Shown piece by piece: positions 34,429 to 43,034 of a stretch of 64,000 bases of DNA (its first letter is position 1; every line of letters starts with the position of its first letter). This stretch comes from JAIBJN01 sp963699495 (lineage in GTDB: Bacteria > Actinomycetota > Thermoleophilia > Gaiellales > Gaiellaceae), in NCBI GenBank assembly GCA_963699495.1, contig CAVOUB010000002.1, forward strand, positions 164,689 through 228,688. Direction: 5' to 3'. A model generated the notes under the pieces. It saw only the letters and a program-made list of their open reading frames with translations. It was not told the origin of the DNA and ran no database searches. Position numbers and translations under genes: made by a program.

Positions 34429-37009
34429 GGCTGTACGCACCACGACGCTCGCGGCGCTCGCGCTCGTGGCGACCGGGCTCGTGCTCGCGGGCACCGTGGA
34501 GGGAGCGGGAGATACCGTCGCGCGCACGGCCGCGAAGGCCTGGCACGGCGTCTTCGGCGACCGCCCCAGGGCCGCGCCGGAGCAGAAGCAGCGCGTTCTG
34601 GTCGTGCTGAGCTCGCCCTCGCTCGCGGACAGAATGGCCGCGGCCGAGGAGGCGCCGGGCGCCGACCAGCAGCGGCAGTGGACGGCGGAGGCCGAGGGCG
34701 CGCAGCAGCTCCTCCTCGCCGGCCTGCGTGACCGGCAGGTCCGCGTCGTGCGCGATCAGGTCTTCACGCGGACGTTCAACGGCTTCTCGGCGCTGGTCGG
34801 CCCACGTGCTCTCGCCGAGCTGGAGCGCGCACACGACGTCGCCGGCGTCTATCCCGTGCGGACGGTGTACCCGGCCGCGCCCACGGCTGAGACCATGGTC
34901 GGGAGTGACCTCCAGCCCGGCCAGGACGGCGGCAGCGGGGTCTCGCTGCCGGGCTTCAGCGGGAACGGCGTCACGATCGCCTTGCTCGACACCGGCGTGG
35001 ACCGGCGCCACGGGTATCTCCGCGGGCGCGTTGCGCGCGGGTTCGACGTCGTCGACGGGGACCGGAACGCCGCGCCGGAGGCGAAGCCCGATGAGCCCGG
35101 CGTGGTCGAGGCACACGGAACGCGGCTGGCGGGCCTGCTGGTCGGGCACGACGGGCCCTCCGGCCTGCAGGGGGTTGCGCCCGGGGCGCAGGTGCTCCCG
35201 ATCCGCGTCATGGGCTGGCTCCAGACTGCCGACGGCAGCTGGGCGGTGCTCGGGCGCGGCGACCTGCTGCTCGCCGGGCTCGAGCGGGCGGTGGACCCCG
35301 ACGGCGACGGCGACGTCGAAGACGGCGTCGCGATTGCGCTGGTCGGAGGCGTGCAGCCGTACGCGGCATTCGCCGACAGTCCGGAGTCGCGCGCCGTCGC
35401 AGGCGCGACCCAGCTGGGGACGCTCGTGGTCGCTCCCGTCGGGAACGACGGGCGGCCGGGCCCCGGGTTCGGCAGCGTCGCGGCGCCGGCGGCGGCGTCG
35501 GAGGCTCTTGCCGTCGGGACGCTCGACGCGCGCCGCGAAGTGCTGCAGGCGGACGCCGAGCTTCGCGTCGGCTCCGACAAGGTGCTGGACGAGCCGGTGC
35601 GGGTCCTCGGCTCGGTCGGGCCGCAACAGGCGCTCCGCTTCGACGTCGCGGCGGTTCTCGGCCCGACCCTGGCGCAGCCGGACCGGCCGGCTGATGCCCC
35701 GGCCACTGGCGATGTGCTGGGCGACTACTTCGGGACGAACGGCGTGAGCCTGGTCGCCGGCAAGGCGGTCGTCGTGCAGGCGGAGGCCGGTGCGGTCGAG
35801 CGCCGCGTGCGCAACGCGACCGAGGCCGGAGCGTCCGCCGTGCTCGTCTCGGGCACGAACCTTCCCGCCGGCTCGCTGGATCTCGACGGTGTCGGCGTCC
35901 CCGTCCTCGCTGTTCCTGCAGAGGCCGGAAACGACGCGCTCCAGGACGGCGGTGTGCTGGAGCTGGGCACGTCCGAGGCTCTCCCCAACGCCGCGCTCAT
36001 GGACGTGGCCGCCTTCTCCTCCGGTGGGGTGTCCTTCGACGGGCGCGTGAAGCCGGACCTGGTCGCGCCCGGTGTCGGCCTTGCGACCGCGAACGCGGGC
36101 GGCGACGGCTTCGCGACCGTCACCGGCTCGAGCGCGGCTGCAGCCGTGGTGGCGGGAGCCGCGGCCCTCGTCGCCGAGGCGCGGCCGAACCTGTCGGCTC
36201 TCGACCTCAAGAGCGCGCTCGTCGGCAGCGGCGGCCGCCTGAGGCGCGGCAACCTGGCGCTGCCCGTGACGGCGCAGGGCGGGGGCCTGGTCGACCCGAC
36301 CCACGCCGCGACGGCCGAGATCGCCGTCGAGCCCGCCACGCTCGCGTTCGGCCGGGCCGAGGGACCAGGATGGAGCGCGGCGCGCGTCCTGACCGTCCGG
36401 AACGTCTCCAGCCGGCCGTTGACCCTGTCGTTGGGGCTCCTCGCCGACGGGCCGGCGCCCCCGGCGCTCTCCTTCTCGGCAAAGCCCGCGCAGCTCACAC
36501 TCGAGCCCGGCGCGGCCGAGGACATCACCATCGGCGTCGCCGCCGGCGAGGAGACGCCGGCAGGAGCGGGCGGCGTCATCGTCGTCTCCGCGGACGGCAC
36601 TCAGCCTGTGCGCGTCCCCTGGGCGATCGCCCGCCGCGAGGCCGATCGCGCCCCGCTCGTCGGGGACGTGCAGCTCTCGCACCATGAGTTCTCGCCTTCG
36701 GACCGGGCGCCGGTCGTTCTGGCCTTTCGTGCGGGCCGGGTGGATACGGCACTCGACGGCGAGATGATCGAGCCTGTCGGCGTCCTCGAGCTCGAGCTCT
36801 GGACGGCCGAGGGGAGGAAGCTCGGGGTGCTCGCCCGGCTCCGCGATGTCCTCCCGGGTCGCTACGCATTCGGGCTGACCGGGCGCGGCCCCCAGGGGAA
36901 GGTCCTCCCCGACGGCGTCTACGTCCTCCGCCTGCGCGCCTACCCGGTCGACGGCGAAGACGGCGCCCAGCCGTCCACCGCCGAAGCCGTGTTCTCCATT
37001 CGGCGCTAG
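34406..37009 (+). CDS. Exported subtilisin-like (S8) serine peptidase with C-terminal beta-domains
   Basis: About 867 residues. N-terminal signal segment (TTLAALALVATGLVLAGTVEG), an I9-like propeptide (about 55-150), then the S8 domain with catalytic Asp in ALLDTGVD (about 195), His in EAHGTRLAGLL (about 236) and Ser in VTGSSAAAAVVAG (about 573). The Asn of the oxyanion hole is in APVGNDG. The Ser motif is G-S-S-A rather than G-T-S-M and lacks the following Pro. A PA-like insert lies between about 390 and 520, and Ig-like domains fill the C-terminus. Several in-frame starts exist; ATG 34406 is chosen. It overlaps tsaD, so it is transcribed with the t6A operon. Confidence 0.88.
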   Translation: MRMPRRPEAVRTTTLAALALVATGLVLAGTVEGAGDTVARTAAKAWHGVFGDRPRAAPEQKQRVLVVLSSPSLADRMAAAEEAPGADQQRQWTAEAEGAQQLLLAGLRDRQVRVVRDQVFTRTFNGFSALVGPRALAELERAHDVAGVYPVRTVYPAAPTAETMVGSDLQPGQDGGSGVSLPGFSGNGVTIALLDTGVDRRHGYLRGRVARGFDVVDGDRNAAPEAKPDEPGVVEAHGTRLAGLLVGHDGPSGLQGVAPGAQVLPIRVMGWLQTADGSWAVLGRGDLLLAGLERAVDPDGDGDVEDGVAIALVGGVQPYAAFADSPESRAVAGATQLGTLVVAPVGNDGRPGPGFGSVAAPAAASEALAVGTLDARREVLQADAELRVGSDKVLDEPVRVLGSVGPQQALRFDVAAVLGPTLAQPDRPADAPATGDVLGDYFGTNGVSLVAGKAVVVQAEAGAVERRVRNATEAGASAVLVSGTNLPAGSLDLDGVGVPVLAVPAEAGNDALQDGGVLELGTSEALPNAALMDVAAFSSGGVSFDGRVKPDLVAPGVGLATANAGGDGFATVTGSSAAAAVVAGAAALVAEARPNLSALDLKSALVGSGGRLRRGNLALPVTAQGGGLVDPTHAATAEIAVEPATLAFGRAEGPGWSAARVLTVRNVSSRPLTLSLGLLADGPAPPALSFSAKPAQLTLEPGAAEDITIGVAAGEETPAGAGGVIVVSADGTQPVRVPWAIARREADRAPLVGDVQLSHHEFSPSDRAPVVLAFRAGRVDTALDGEMIEPVGVLELELWTAEGRKLGVLARLRDVLPGRYAFGLTGRGPQGKVLPDGVYVLRLRAYPVDGEDGAQPSTAEAVFSIRR

Positions 37010-37019
37010 TGAGGCGGTA

Positions 37020-38297
37020 GTGGCCACGCTGGCGGCACCCACTCCTTCGCACCTGAAGGAGGACCCGTGGGAGATGGCGCGCAGCCAGCTCCGGCGTGTT
37101 TGCGAGCTGATCGGCCTCGACGAGGCCATGCTGAACGTGCTCTCGGAATGCAAGAAGGCCGTCACCGTCTCGATTCCTACGCGCATGGACGACGGCTCCG
37201 TCCAGGTGTTCGAGGGCTACCGGGTCAGCCACAACGTTGCGCGGGGGCCGTCGAAGGGCGGGATCCGCTACCACCCGGCCGTCACCTTCCGGGAGACGAA
37301 GGCGCTCGCCATGTGGATGACCTGGAAGTGCGCCCTGATGGGCCTCCCCTTCGGCGGCGCGAAGGGCGCCGTCGTCTGCGACCCGAAGAGCATGTCCCTG
37401 GGCGAGCTCGAGCGCATGACGCGCCGCTACACGACCGAGATCATCAACCTGATCGGCCCGGAGATGGACATCCCCGCGCCCGACGTCGGCACGAGCCCTC
37501 GCGAGATGGCGTGGATCTTCGACACGTACTCCATGAACAAGGGCTACTCGGTGCTCGGGGTCGTCACCGGAAAGCCGCTCGAGGTCGGAGGCTCGCTGGG
37601 GAGGGTCGAGGCCACGGCGCGCGGGGCGGCCTTCGTGCTGCGCGAGGCGCTGCGCAAGCGCGGCCAGCCGGTTTCGGGCCGCCGGGTCGCCGTCCAGGGG
37701 TTCGGGAATGTCGGCCGCAACCTCGCGCGCATCCTCGCCGCCGACGGCGCCGTCATCGTGGCCGCCTCGGACTCGGCGGGAGGGATCCGCAACCCGGCCG
37801 GGATCGACGTCGGGGCGGCGATCGCCCACAAGGCCCAGCACGGCGTCCTGGAGGGCCTTCCCGGGACCGAGCCCATCACGAACGAGGAGCTGATCGCCGT
37901 CGATTGCGACGTCTTCGCCCCGTGCGCCCTCGAGCACGCCGTCGACGCCGGGAACGCCGGCCGCGTCAACGCAAAAGTCATCGTCGAGGGCGCGAACGGC
38001 CCGGTGACGCCGGAGGCCGACCACATCCTCGAGGAGCGCGGCGTCCTCGTCCTCCCCGACGTCCTGGCGAATGCGGGGGGAGTCGTCGTCTCGTACTTCG
38101 AATGGGTGCAGGGTCTCCAGGAGTACTTCTGGAAGGAGTCGGAGGTGAACGCGAAGCTGAACGACATCATCACGCGCGCGTTCGCCGAAACCTGGCGGAT
38201 CAGCGAGGAACGGTCGATCTCCCTGCGCCAGGCGGCCTATGTGTGCGCGGTCGGCCGCGTCGCCGAGGCGACGACGACCCGCGGCCTCTACCCGTAG
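37020..38297 (+). CDS. gdhA: Glutamate dehydrogenase family protein
   Basis: Oxidative deamination or synthesis of glutamate. 425 residues. Catalytic and substrate block KCALMGLPFGGAKGAVV, GGIRYHP, IPAPDVGTSPREMAW, and a C-terminal Rossmann domain with VAVQGFGNVGRNLA. Family also includes leucine and phenylalanine dehydrogenases, but the length and PFGGAKG context favour glutamate. GTG start with GAGG-type site 11 nt after the subtilase stop; likely co-transcribed with the downstream glutaredoxin-like gene. Confidence 0.92.
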   Translation: MATLAAPTPSHLKEDPWEMARSQLRRVCELIGLDEAMLNVLSECKKAVTVSIPTRMDDGSVQVFEGYRVSHNVARGPSKGGIRYHPAVTFRETKALAMWMTWKCALMGLPFGGAKGAVVCDPKSMSLGELERMTRRYTTEIINLIGPEMDIPAPDVGTSPREMAWIFDTYSMNKGYSVLGVVTGKPLEVGGSLGRVEATARGAAFVLREALRKRGQPVSGRRVAVQGFGNVGRNLARILAADGAVIVAASDSAGGIRNPAGIDVGAAIAHKAQHGVLEGLPGTEPITNEELIAVDCDVFAPCALEHAVDAGNAGRVNAKVIVEGANGPVTPEADHILEERGVLVLPDVLANAGGVVVSYFEWVQGLQEYFWKESEVNAKLNDIITRAFAETWRISEERSISLRQAAYVCAVGRVAEATTTRGLYP

Positions 38298-38302
38298 CGC
38301 TC

Positions 38303-38545
38303 GTGGCCGAGCGGATCGTCACGATCTACCAGGCGCGCGGCTGCCACCTGTGCGAGAGCGCGCAGCGGGTGCTGGCGGCCGTGCGCGAGGAGATCCCCTT
38401 CCAGCTCGTGGAAGTGGAGATCGACGGAGATCCAGAGCTGGAGCGGGCCTACCGCGAGCGGATCCCCGTCGTCGCCGTGGACGGGCAGGAGGCGTTCACG
38501 TACTTCGTCCATCCGGACGGCCTGCGCAGGCGTCTCGGAGGTTGA
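38303..38545 (+). CDS. Glutaredoxin-like protein (DUF836 type)
   Basis: 80 residues, thioredoxin fold with GCHLCESAQRVL (CxxC) and the cis-Pro block RIPVVAVDGQEAF. Likely a small thiol reductant. Starts at GTG 5 nt after gdhA. In actinobacteria a protein of this type commonly precedes rex/hemA; rex follows here. Confidence 0.85.
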   Translation: MAERIVTIYQARGCHLCESAQRVLAAVREEIPFQLVEVEIDGDPELERAYRERIPVVAVDGQEAFTYFVHPDGLRRRLGG

Positions 38546-38603
38546 CGGAAGGCAGACGGCAACTGCGCCGACGAGTCGAAGGCGTCGTTATTGTGTCCAG
38601 CTC

Positions 38604-39260
38604 ATGGCATTGAGAATTGCGAGTGAGGGGGGTACGAGAGTGGGAGAGCGCCTCACCGTCGGCGTCGCGGCGCGCCTCTCGCAGTACCTCCGCGTCCTCA
38701 CCCAGGCCCGCAAGATGGGCAAGGACCGCATCTCCTCCCAGGAGATCAGCGAGTACACGAACATCAACGCCACCCAGATCCGCCGTGACCTCTCGTCCTT
38801 CGGCAAGTTCGGGAAGCGCGGCGTCGGCTACAACATCGACAGCCTGATCGCCGAGCTCCGGAAGATCCTCCGGACGCAGGGTCAGCACAACATCGTGCTC
38901 TTCGGCGGCGGCCGGCTCGGCCAGGCGATCGCGAGCTCGACGATCTTCGCCGACCACGGGTTCAACATCTCCGCGGCGTTCGACACCGACCGGAGCAAGG
39001 TCGGCGAGCCGATCGGGGGAACGACGATCACCGCGTACGAGGAGCTCCGCGAGCAGATCCGCGAGAAGAACATCATCGTCGCCGTCCTCGCCGTCCCGCC
39101 CGACGCGGCACAGCAGGTCGCGGACGACGTCGTCGAGGCCGGCGTGAAGATCATCTTCAACTACACGGAGGCGCTCCTCGACGTCCCCCACGACGTCACC
39201 GTGCACACGACGAGCCCCGCGGTCGAGCTCCTCTACGCGCTCTACTTCTATCTGACCTAG
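38604..39260 (+). CDS. rex: Redox-sensing transcriptional repressor Rex
   Basis: Binds DNA when NADH is low and releases it as NADH rises. N-terminal winged helix (ARLSQYLRVLTQARK, ISSQEISEYTNINATQIRRDLS, FGKFGKRGVGYN) and C-terminal Rossmann domain (IVLFGGGRLGQAI, AAFDTD) with the swapped helix NYTEALLDVPHDV..TTSPAVELLYALYFYL. 218 residues from ATG 38604, which lies 9 nt after TATTGT. A GTG at 38640 preceded by GAGGGGGG is the alternative start. No clear Rex operator seen upstream. Confidence 0.95.
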   Translation: MALRIASEGGTRVGERLTVGVAARLSQYLRVLTQARKMGKDRISSQEISEYTNINATQIRRDLSSFGKFGKRGVGYNIDSLIAELRKILRTQGQHNIVLFGGGRLGQAIASSTIFADHGFNISAAFDTDRSKVGEPIGGTTITAYEELREQIREKNIIVAVLAVPPDAAQQVADDVVEAGVKIIFNYTEALLDVPHDVTVHTTSPAVELLYALYFYLT

Positions 39261-39277
39261 ACCCGGCCGGCGCGTCC

Positions 39278-39317
39278 CCGCGTGGCGACGCGGACACGGC
39301 CGCTGACGAGAGCGGCC
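39278..39317 (+). terminator. Tandem hairpins after rex
   Basis: Stem CCGCGT / ACGCGG (39278-39293) is followed by stem GGCCGCT / AGCGGCC with a 6-nt loop (39298-39317). Located 17 nt after the rex stop. No T run. Confidence 0.5.
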
Positions 39318-39611
39318 CGTCTACCTCGACGAGCCCTTCCCTGAACAGGTGCGCGTATACGTCGAGGGTGATCTCGCCCTCGCCTGCCCGCCACCTTGGA
39401 GACGGGGAGGACGTTCGCCCCTGCTCGATGAGACGGGAGACGGCGTAGTGCAGTAGGTCGTGCAGGCGCAGCGAGTCACGAAGCCGGCACGCTTCCGAGA
39501 GGGCCGGAACTCGCGCCGCGCCCATCTGCGGGGCGCTTGGGTAGCCGGCCGACCGGCCAGCAGATCAAGGTCACGGACGCGTCGGTTCCTTGGGCCATCG
39601 GACGTGTCCAC
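39318..39611 (-). pseudogene. Tyrosine recombinase (phage integrase-type) C-terminal remnant
   Basis: Fragments of an integrase catalytic domain are spread over several minus-strand frames: ARREFRPSRKRAGF, then LHDLLHYAVSRLIEQG, then ANVLPVSKVAG in another frame, then ITLDVYAHLFREGL with the nucleophile Tyr. The H-x-x-R-H motif reads HDLLH, losing the catalytic Arg. N-terminal half absent, several frameshifts: dead. This fills most of the 430-nt gap between rex and the cupredoxin gene; nothing else is recognisable there. Confidence 0.7.
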
Positions 39612-39692
39612 CTCTCAGTACTTACACCTGAGCGCGGATACGCGCAGCTACTGATGGCGCTGCATGCGACGCGTCTCATACTCGGCAGCGAG

Positions 39693-40112
39693 ATGAGAAC
39701 CGTCACAGGGACTTTCGTGGGGCTGGTTGCGATGATCACCCTCGCAGCCGGATGCGGCGGTGGGGATGGGGGCGGCGGAGACGGTACCGTCGAGGTGACG
39801 ATGGGAACCCCATCGGAGTATGCGATGACGCCGGAGCCGACGGAGATCTCCGCCGGCACGGTGACGTTCGAGGTGAAGAACGAGGGCACGCTTGTGCACG
39901 AGATGGTCGTGATCAAGACGGACAAGGGTGCCGCGAACCTCGGCACGGACGGCGAGGCCGACGAGAGCGGCGCAGTCGACGAGGTAGCCGACCTCCCCGT
40001 TGGCGAGTCGAAGACGCTGGAGCTCGTACTGGCGGCTGGGAAGTACGCCCTCGTCTGCAACCTGCCCGGGCACTACGCGGGGGGCATGTACGCAGACTTC
40101 ACGGTCAAGTAG
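39693..40112 (+). CDS. Cupredoxin-fold lipoprotein
   Basis: 139 residues. Lipoprotein signal MRTVTGTFVGLVAMITLAAGC, a Gly-rich linker, then a single plastocyanin/sulfocyanin-like domain. Candidate copper ligands: His in GTLVHEM, Cys in LVCNLPGH, the His of that block and Met in YAGGMY. Probably an extracellular electron carrier. ATG 39693 chosen because it directly precedes the signal sequence. Confidence 0.85.
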   Translation: MRTVTGTFVGLVAMITLAAGCGGGDGGGGDGTVEVTMGTPSEYAMTPEPTEISAGTVTFEVKNEGTLVHEMVVIKTDKGAANLGTDGEADESGAVDEVADLPVGESKTLELVLAAGKYALVCNLPGHYAGGMYADFTVK

Positions 40113-40160
40113 CGTCGGAGCGCGAAAGCCGCCCAGGACGCGGTCGGCGCTATCCCGCCC

Positions 40161-40287
40161 GTAACGGCGGCCTGGCAGGTTGCCGTTACCGTCCGGGGAG
40201 CCCCCTCGTCGGTAGCGCGGGCGTCCCGGTTGCGATCCGCACATGCTTCGTCGGTCGCTCGCAAGGCCGACGCGCCGCAAGCGGCGC
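40161..40287. terminator. Two hairpins between convergent genes
   Basis: GTAACGGC / GCCGTTAC (40161-40168 and 40182-40189) with an inner CCT / AGG pairing, and GCGCCG-CAAG-CGGCGC (40272-40287). They lie between the cupredoxin gene and the convergent anti-sigma gene and probably end transcription from both sides. Confidence 0.5.
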
Positions 40288-40298
40288 AGATCTGACGC

Positions 40299-40937
40299 TT
40301 ACGGCTCCTGGATGTAGACTGCGACGTCGCCGTCGGGGCGGGCGGTGAGCGCGGCGCGCACCTTGCCGGCGGGGGCTTCGGCGAGGACGGAATGGGACGA
40401 CTCCGCCCGGGCGCGGATCCCCTTGCTCTCGAGCATGCGCACGATCTCGGCCGCCGGCCCCTGCGCGCTACGGACGAGTGTCGCCGCCTTGTCCAGCTCC
40501 GGCACCGCCTCCGACCTGGTGCTTTCAGGGGCCTGCTCCATCATCGTCGCTGCGGCGTCGCGGCCGCCGCCGGCAGCGGATTCGTCGCTGTCCCCGCTCC
40601 CGCCGAGCGGCGTTCCGGCCAGGACGAAGACGCCCGCGAGGGCCGCCGCAGCCGCGACCGGCACGGCGATCACGAGCACCCGCTTCGCGGGCCTGAACCG
40701 GCGCCAGGGGTCGCGCCGCTCGGGGAGCCCGGCCATGATCTCTGCGCGCCGCTGCTCCGGCAGCTCGAGGAGGGGAGCGGCCCGGAGCGCGTCTCGCGCG
40801 GTCTCGAGCCGGCGGATCTGACCCGCGCACGTCCGGCAGGCGACGAGGTGCTCCGCGACCTCGCGGCGCGCGCCGTCGTCCAGCTCCTCCTCGACGAAGG
40901 AGAGCAGCTCGAGCTCGTCCGGATGCTTCTCGGCCAT
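40299..40937 (-). CDS. Zinc-type anti-sigma factor, membrane-spanning
   Basis: 212 residues. N-terminal ZAS-like domain with H-x-x-x-C-x-x-C (EHLVACRTCAG), a membrane segment (VLVIAVPVAAAAALAGVFVLAG) and an extracytoplasmic domain of unknown type. Holds the adjacent ECF sigma factor inactive until a signal arrives; the zinc-cysteine motif allows thiol redox sensing in some relatives. Its ATG overlaps the sigma stop (TGATG), giving coupled synthesis. Confidence 0.88.
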   Translation of the reverse strand: MAEKHPDELELLSFVEEELDDGARREVAEHLVACRTCAGQIRRLETARDALRAAPLLELPEQRRAEIMAGLPERRDPWRRFRPAKRVLVIAVPVAAAAALAGVFVLAGTPLGGSGDSDESAAGGGRDAAATMMEQAPESTRSEAVPELDKAATLVRSAQGPAAEIVRMLESKGIRARAESSHSVLAEAPAGKVRAALTARPDGDVAVYIQEP

Positions 40938-41494
40938 CAGTCGTTTGACTCCGTTCGCTCCACTGCGGTTCCCAGCCGCTCGGCCAGCTCGCTGCGCCCA
41001 CGGAAGATCCGCGACTTCACCGTACCCTCGGGCACTCCGGTCATCTCGGCGATCTCGGCGTAGGAGCAGCCGAGCACGTCGTAGAGGACGACCGCGACCC
41101 GGTAGCCCTCGTCCAGCCCGTCGAGCGCGCGCTGGAGCTCGCCCGACAGCTCCTGCTCGGCGAAGCGGTCGCGAGGATCGACCAGCTCCGGGGGCTCCTC
41201 GACGACCCGCTCCCGGCGCTTCGCGCGGACGTCGTGCGCCGAGTTGACGACGATGCGGTACAGCCAGGTCGAGAAGCGGGCGTCGCCGCGGAACTTCGGG
41301 AGCGCGAGCCACGCGCGGATGAGCGCCTCCTGCACGGCGTCGGCGGCGTCCTCGCGCGAGCCGAGCACGCGGGCGGCGAGGGTGTACATGCGCTGCTCGT
41401 GGCTCTCCACGAGCTTCTCGAACGCGAAGCGGTCGCCCTTCTGCGCGCGCCGGACGAGGACGTCGTCGGCATCCATCCCGGTGAAGGTTCTCAT
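40937..41494 (-). CDS. ECF-family RNA polymerase sigma factor
   Basis: 185 residues. Sigma region 2 (AFEKLVESHEQRMYTLAARV, DAADAVQEALIRAWLALPKF, FSTWLYRIVVNSAHD) and region 4 (LDEGYRVAVVLYDVLGCSY, AEIAEMTGVPEGTVKSRIFRG). Group resembles RpoE/SigE-like factors. Regulon unknown; divergent YbdK-type gene is the closest candidate. ATG is 6 nt after TAGCCG. Confidence 0.94.
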   Translation of the reverse strand: MRTFTGMDADDVLVRRAQKGDRFAFEKLVESHEQRMYTLAARVLGSREDAADAVQEALIRAWLALPKFRGDARFSTWLYRIVVNSAHDVRAKRRERVVEEPPELVDPRDRFAEQELSGELQRALDGLDEGYRVAVVLYDVLGCSYAEIAEMTGVPEGTVKSRIFRGRSELAERLGTAVERTESND

Positions 41495-41554
41495 CCCGCG
41501 CGGCTACCCCCGCTCGCAGGGGGGTTACCTCGGCTGCTTTGATACTTTCGCGCC

Positions 41555-42706
41555 GTGGGTGAGGCCCAGAAACTGACTCCCGAGGAGCAGATCACGAGCG
41601 CCCGGGAGGCGTTCGAGTCCGGGCGCGACTTCACGGTCGCAGTCGAGGAGGAGTTCGCCATCCTCGATCCGGAGACCCTCGGGCTCGTCAACCGCTTCGA
41701 GGAGCTGCAGGCTGGCGCCGGGGGGACACCGCTCGAGGAGCACCTCGTCGGCGAGCTGATCGCCTCGGAGATCGAGGTGCGCACGGGCCGGTGCGAGACG
41801 TTCGCCGAGGCCGCCGCGACGATGACGGAACGCCGCCGGCAGCTGCTCGAGCTGGCCGGGCGCTTCGACGTCCTCCTCGGCGCCACCGGCACGCATCCCT
41901 GGAGCCCGTGGCAGGAGCAGCGGATCATCGACACGCCCCATTACCGCCGCAACGACGAGATCCTGCGCTACGTGGTCTGGCGCAACAACAGCTTCGGGCT
42001 GCACGTCCACGTGGGCATCCAGGGTGCCGATCGGGCGATCCGCGTCAACGACGGCCTGCGCACCTACCTGCCCCACCTGCTCGCCTACTCCGGCAGCTCG
42101 CCGTTCGTCGAGGGGGTGAACACGTACCTCCACTCGGCCCGCTCGCAGATCTTCACTCGGATGTTTCCGCGCTGCGGGATCCCGGATGCGTTCGGCAACT
42201 GGCACGAGTACGAGCGCTACGTCCGCTTCCTGTACGACACCGGCTCGATCACGGAGCACACGCAGCTCTGGTGGAGCGTGCGGCCGCACCTGGCCTTCCC
42301 GACCGTCGAGATCCGGATCTGCGACGGCCAGCCCGACCTCGGCGAGGCGCAGGCGCTGGCGGCGCTCATGTTCGCGCTCACGGCCCGGATCGCGCGCGCC
42401 GTCGACGAGGGCGAGCCGCTTCCCGAGCATCCTCACCGCCTGCTCGAGGAGAACTTCTGGCGCGCCATCCGGTACGGGCTCTCCGGAGAGCTGATCGACC
42501 TCGACACGGGAGAGGTGCGCTCGGCCCGCGCCGAGATCGAGCGGCTGATCGAGTGGACGCTGCCCGTGGCCGAGGAGCTCGGCGCCGCCTCCTTCCTGAA
42601 CGTCCCGGCCGTCAGCGCGTCCGAGCGCCAGCTGGCACGCTACGAGGCGGGGGAGACGTTCGCCGAGATCTACGCCCGGGAGATCCTGGAGCCGGTTCAT
42701 GTCTGA
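41555..42706 (+). CDS. Carboxylate-amine ligase, YbdK / GCS2 family
   Basis: 383 residues of the glutamate-cysteine ligase 2 fold: TVAVEEEFAILDPETL, ASEIEVRTGRCET, GLHVHVGI, PHLLAYSGSSPF, WWSVRPHLAFPTVEIRICD. Forms a peptide-like bond between a carboxylate and an amine; weak gamma-glutamylcysteine synthesis is known for YbdK, true substrate unknown. GTG start 8 nt after GATACT. Followed by a DUF1844 gene (8-nt overlap) and mtnP. Confidence 0.88.
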   Translation: MGEAQKLTPEEQITSAREAFESGRDFTVAVEEEFAILDPETLGLVNRFEELQAGAGGTPLEEHLVGELIASEIEVRTGRCETFAEAAATMTERRRQLLELAGRFDVLLGATGTHPWSPWQEQRIIDTPHYRRNDEILRYVVWRNNSFGLHVHVGIQGADRAIRVNDGLRTYLPHLLAYSGSSPFVEGVNTYLHSARSQIFTRMFPRCGIPDAFGNWHEYERYVRFLYDTGSITEHTQLWWSVRPHLAFPTVEIRICDGQPDLGEAQALAALMFALTARIARAVDEGEPLPEHPHRLLEENFWRAIRYGLSGELIDLDTGEVRSARAEIERLIEWTLPVAEELGAASFLNVPAVSASERQLARYEAGETFAEIYAREILEPVHV

Positions 42707-43034
42707 GTCCGAATACGAAGAAGAGCTCGAGCAGGAGGCGATCGCCCGCGAGCTCGCAGACGAGCTCCGCAAGCTCCGGGTGGAGGACGTGGTCGTGAAC
42801 ACGCTGGTGCACGTCTCGTCGATCGGCTACCGGCGGCTCGGGCTCACGGAGGACTCTCGCGAGGTGCGCGACCTCGGCCAGACGGCGCTCGCCATCGAGA
42901 CGATGCAGGCGCTCATCCCGGTGCTCGAGGACTTTCTGACCCCGGAGCTCGTGAAGGGCTTCGAGGATCAGATCGCCAACCTCCAGCTCGCCTACGCCAA
43001 GGCCGCGCAGGAGACGGGTGACGCCGACAGCTGA
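42699..43034 (+). CDS. DUF1844 protein
   Basis: 111 residues: acidic N-terminus, then VVNTLVHVSSIGYRRLGL and LGQTALAIETMQALIPVLED, the helical pattern of the DUF1844 family; role unknown. Overlaps both neighbours (8 nt with the ligase gene, 17 nt with mtnP), so it belongs to that operon. Confidence 0.8.
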   Translation: MSESEYEEELEQEAIARELADELRKLRVEDVVVNTLVHVSSIGYRRLGLTEDSREVRDLGQTALAIETMQALIPVLEDFLTPELVKGFEDQIANLQLAYAKAAQETGDADS

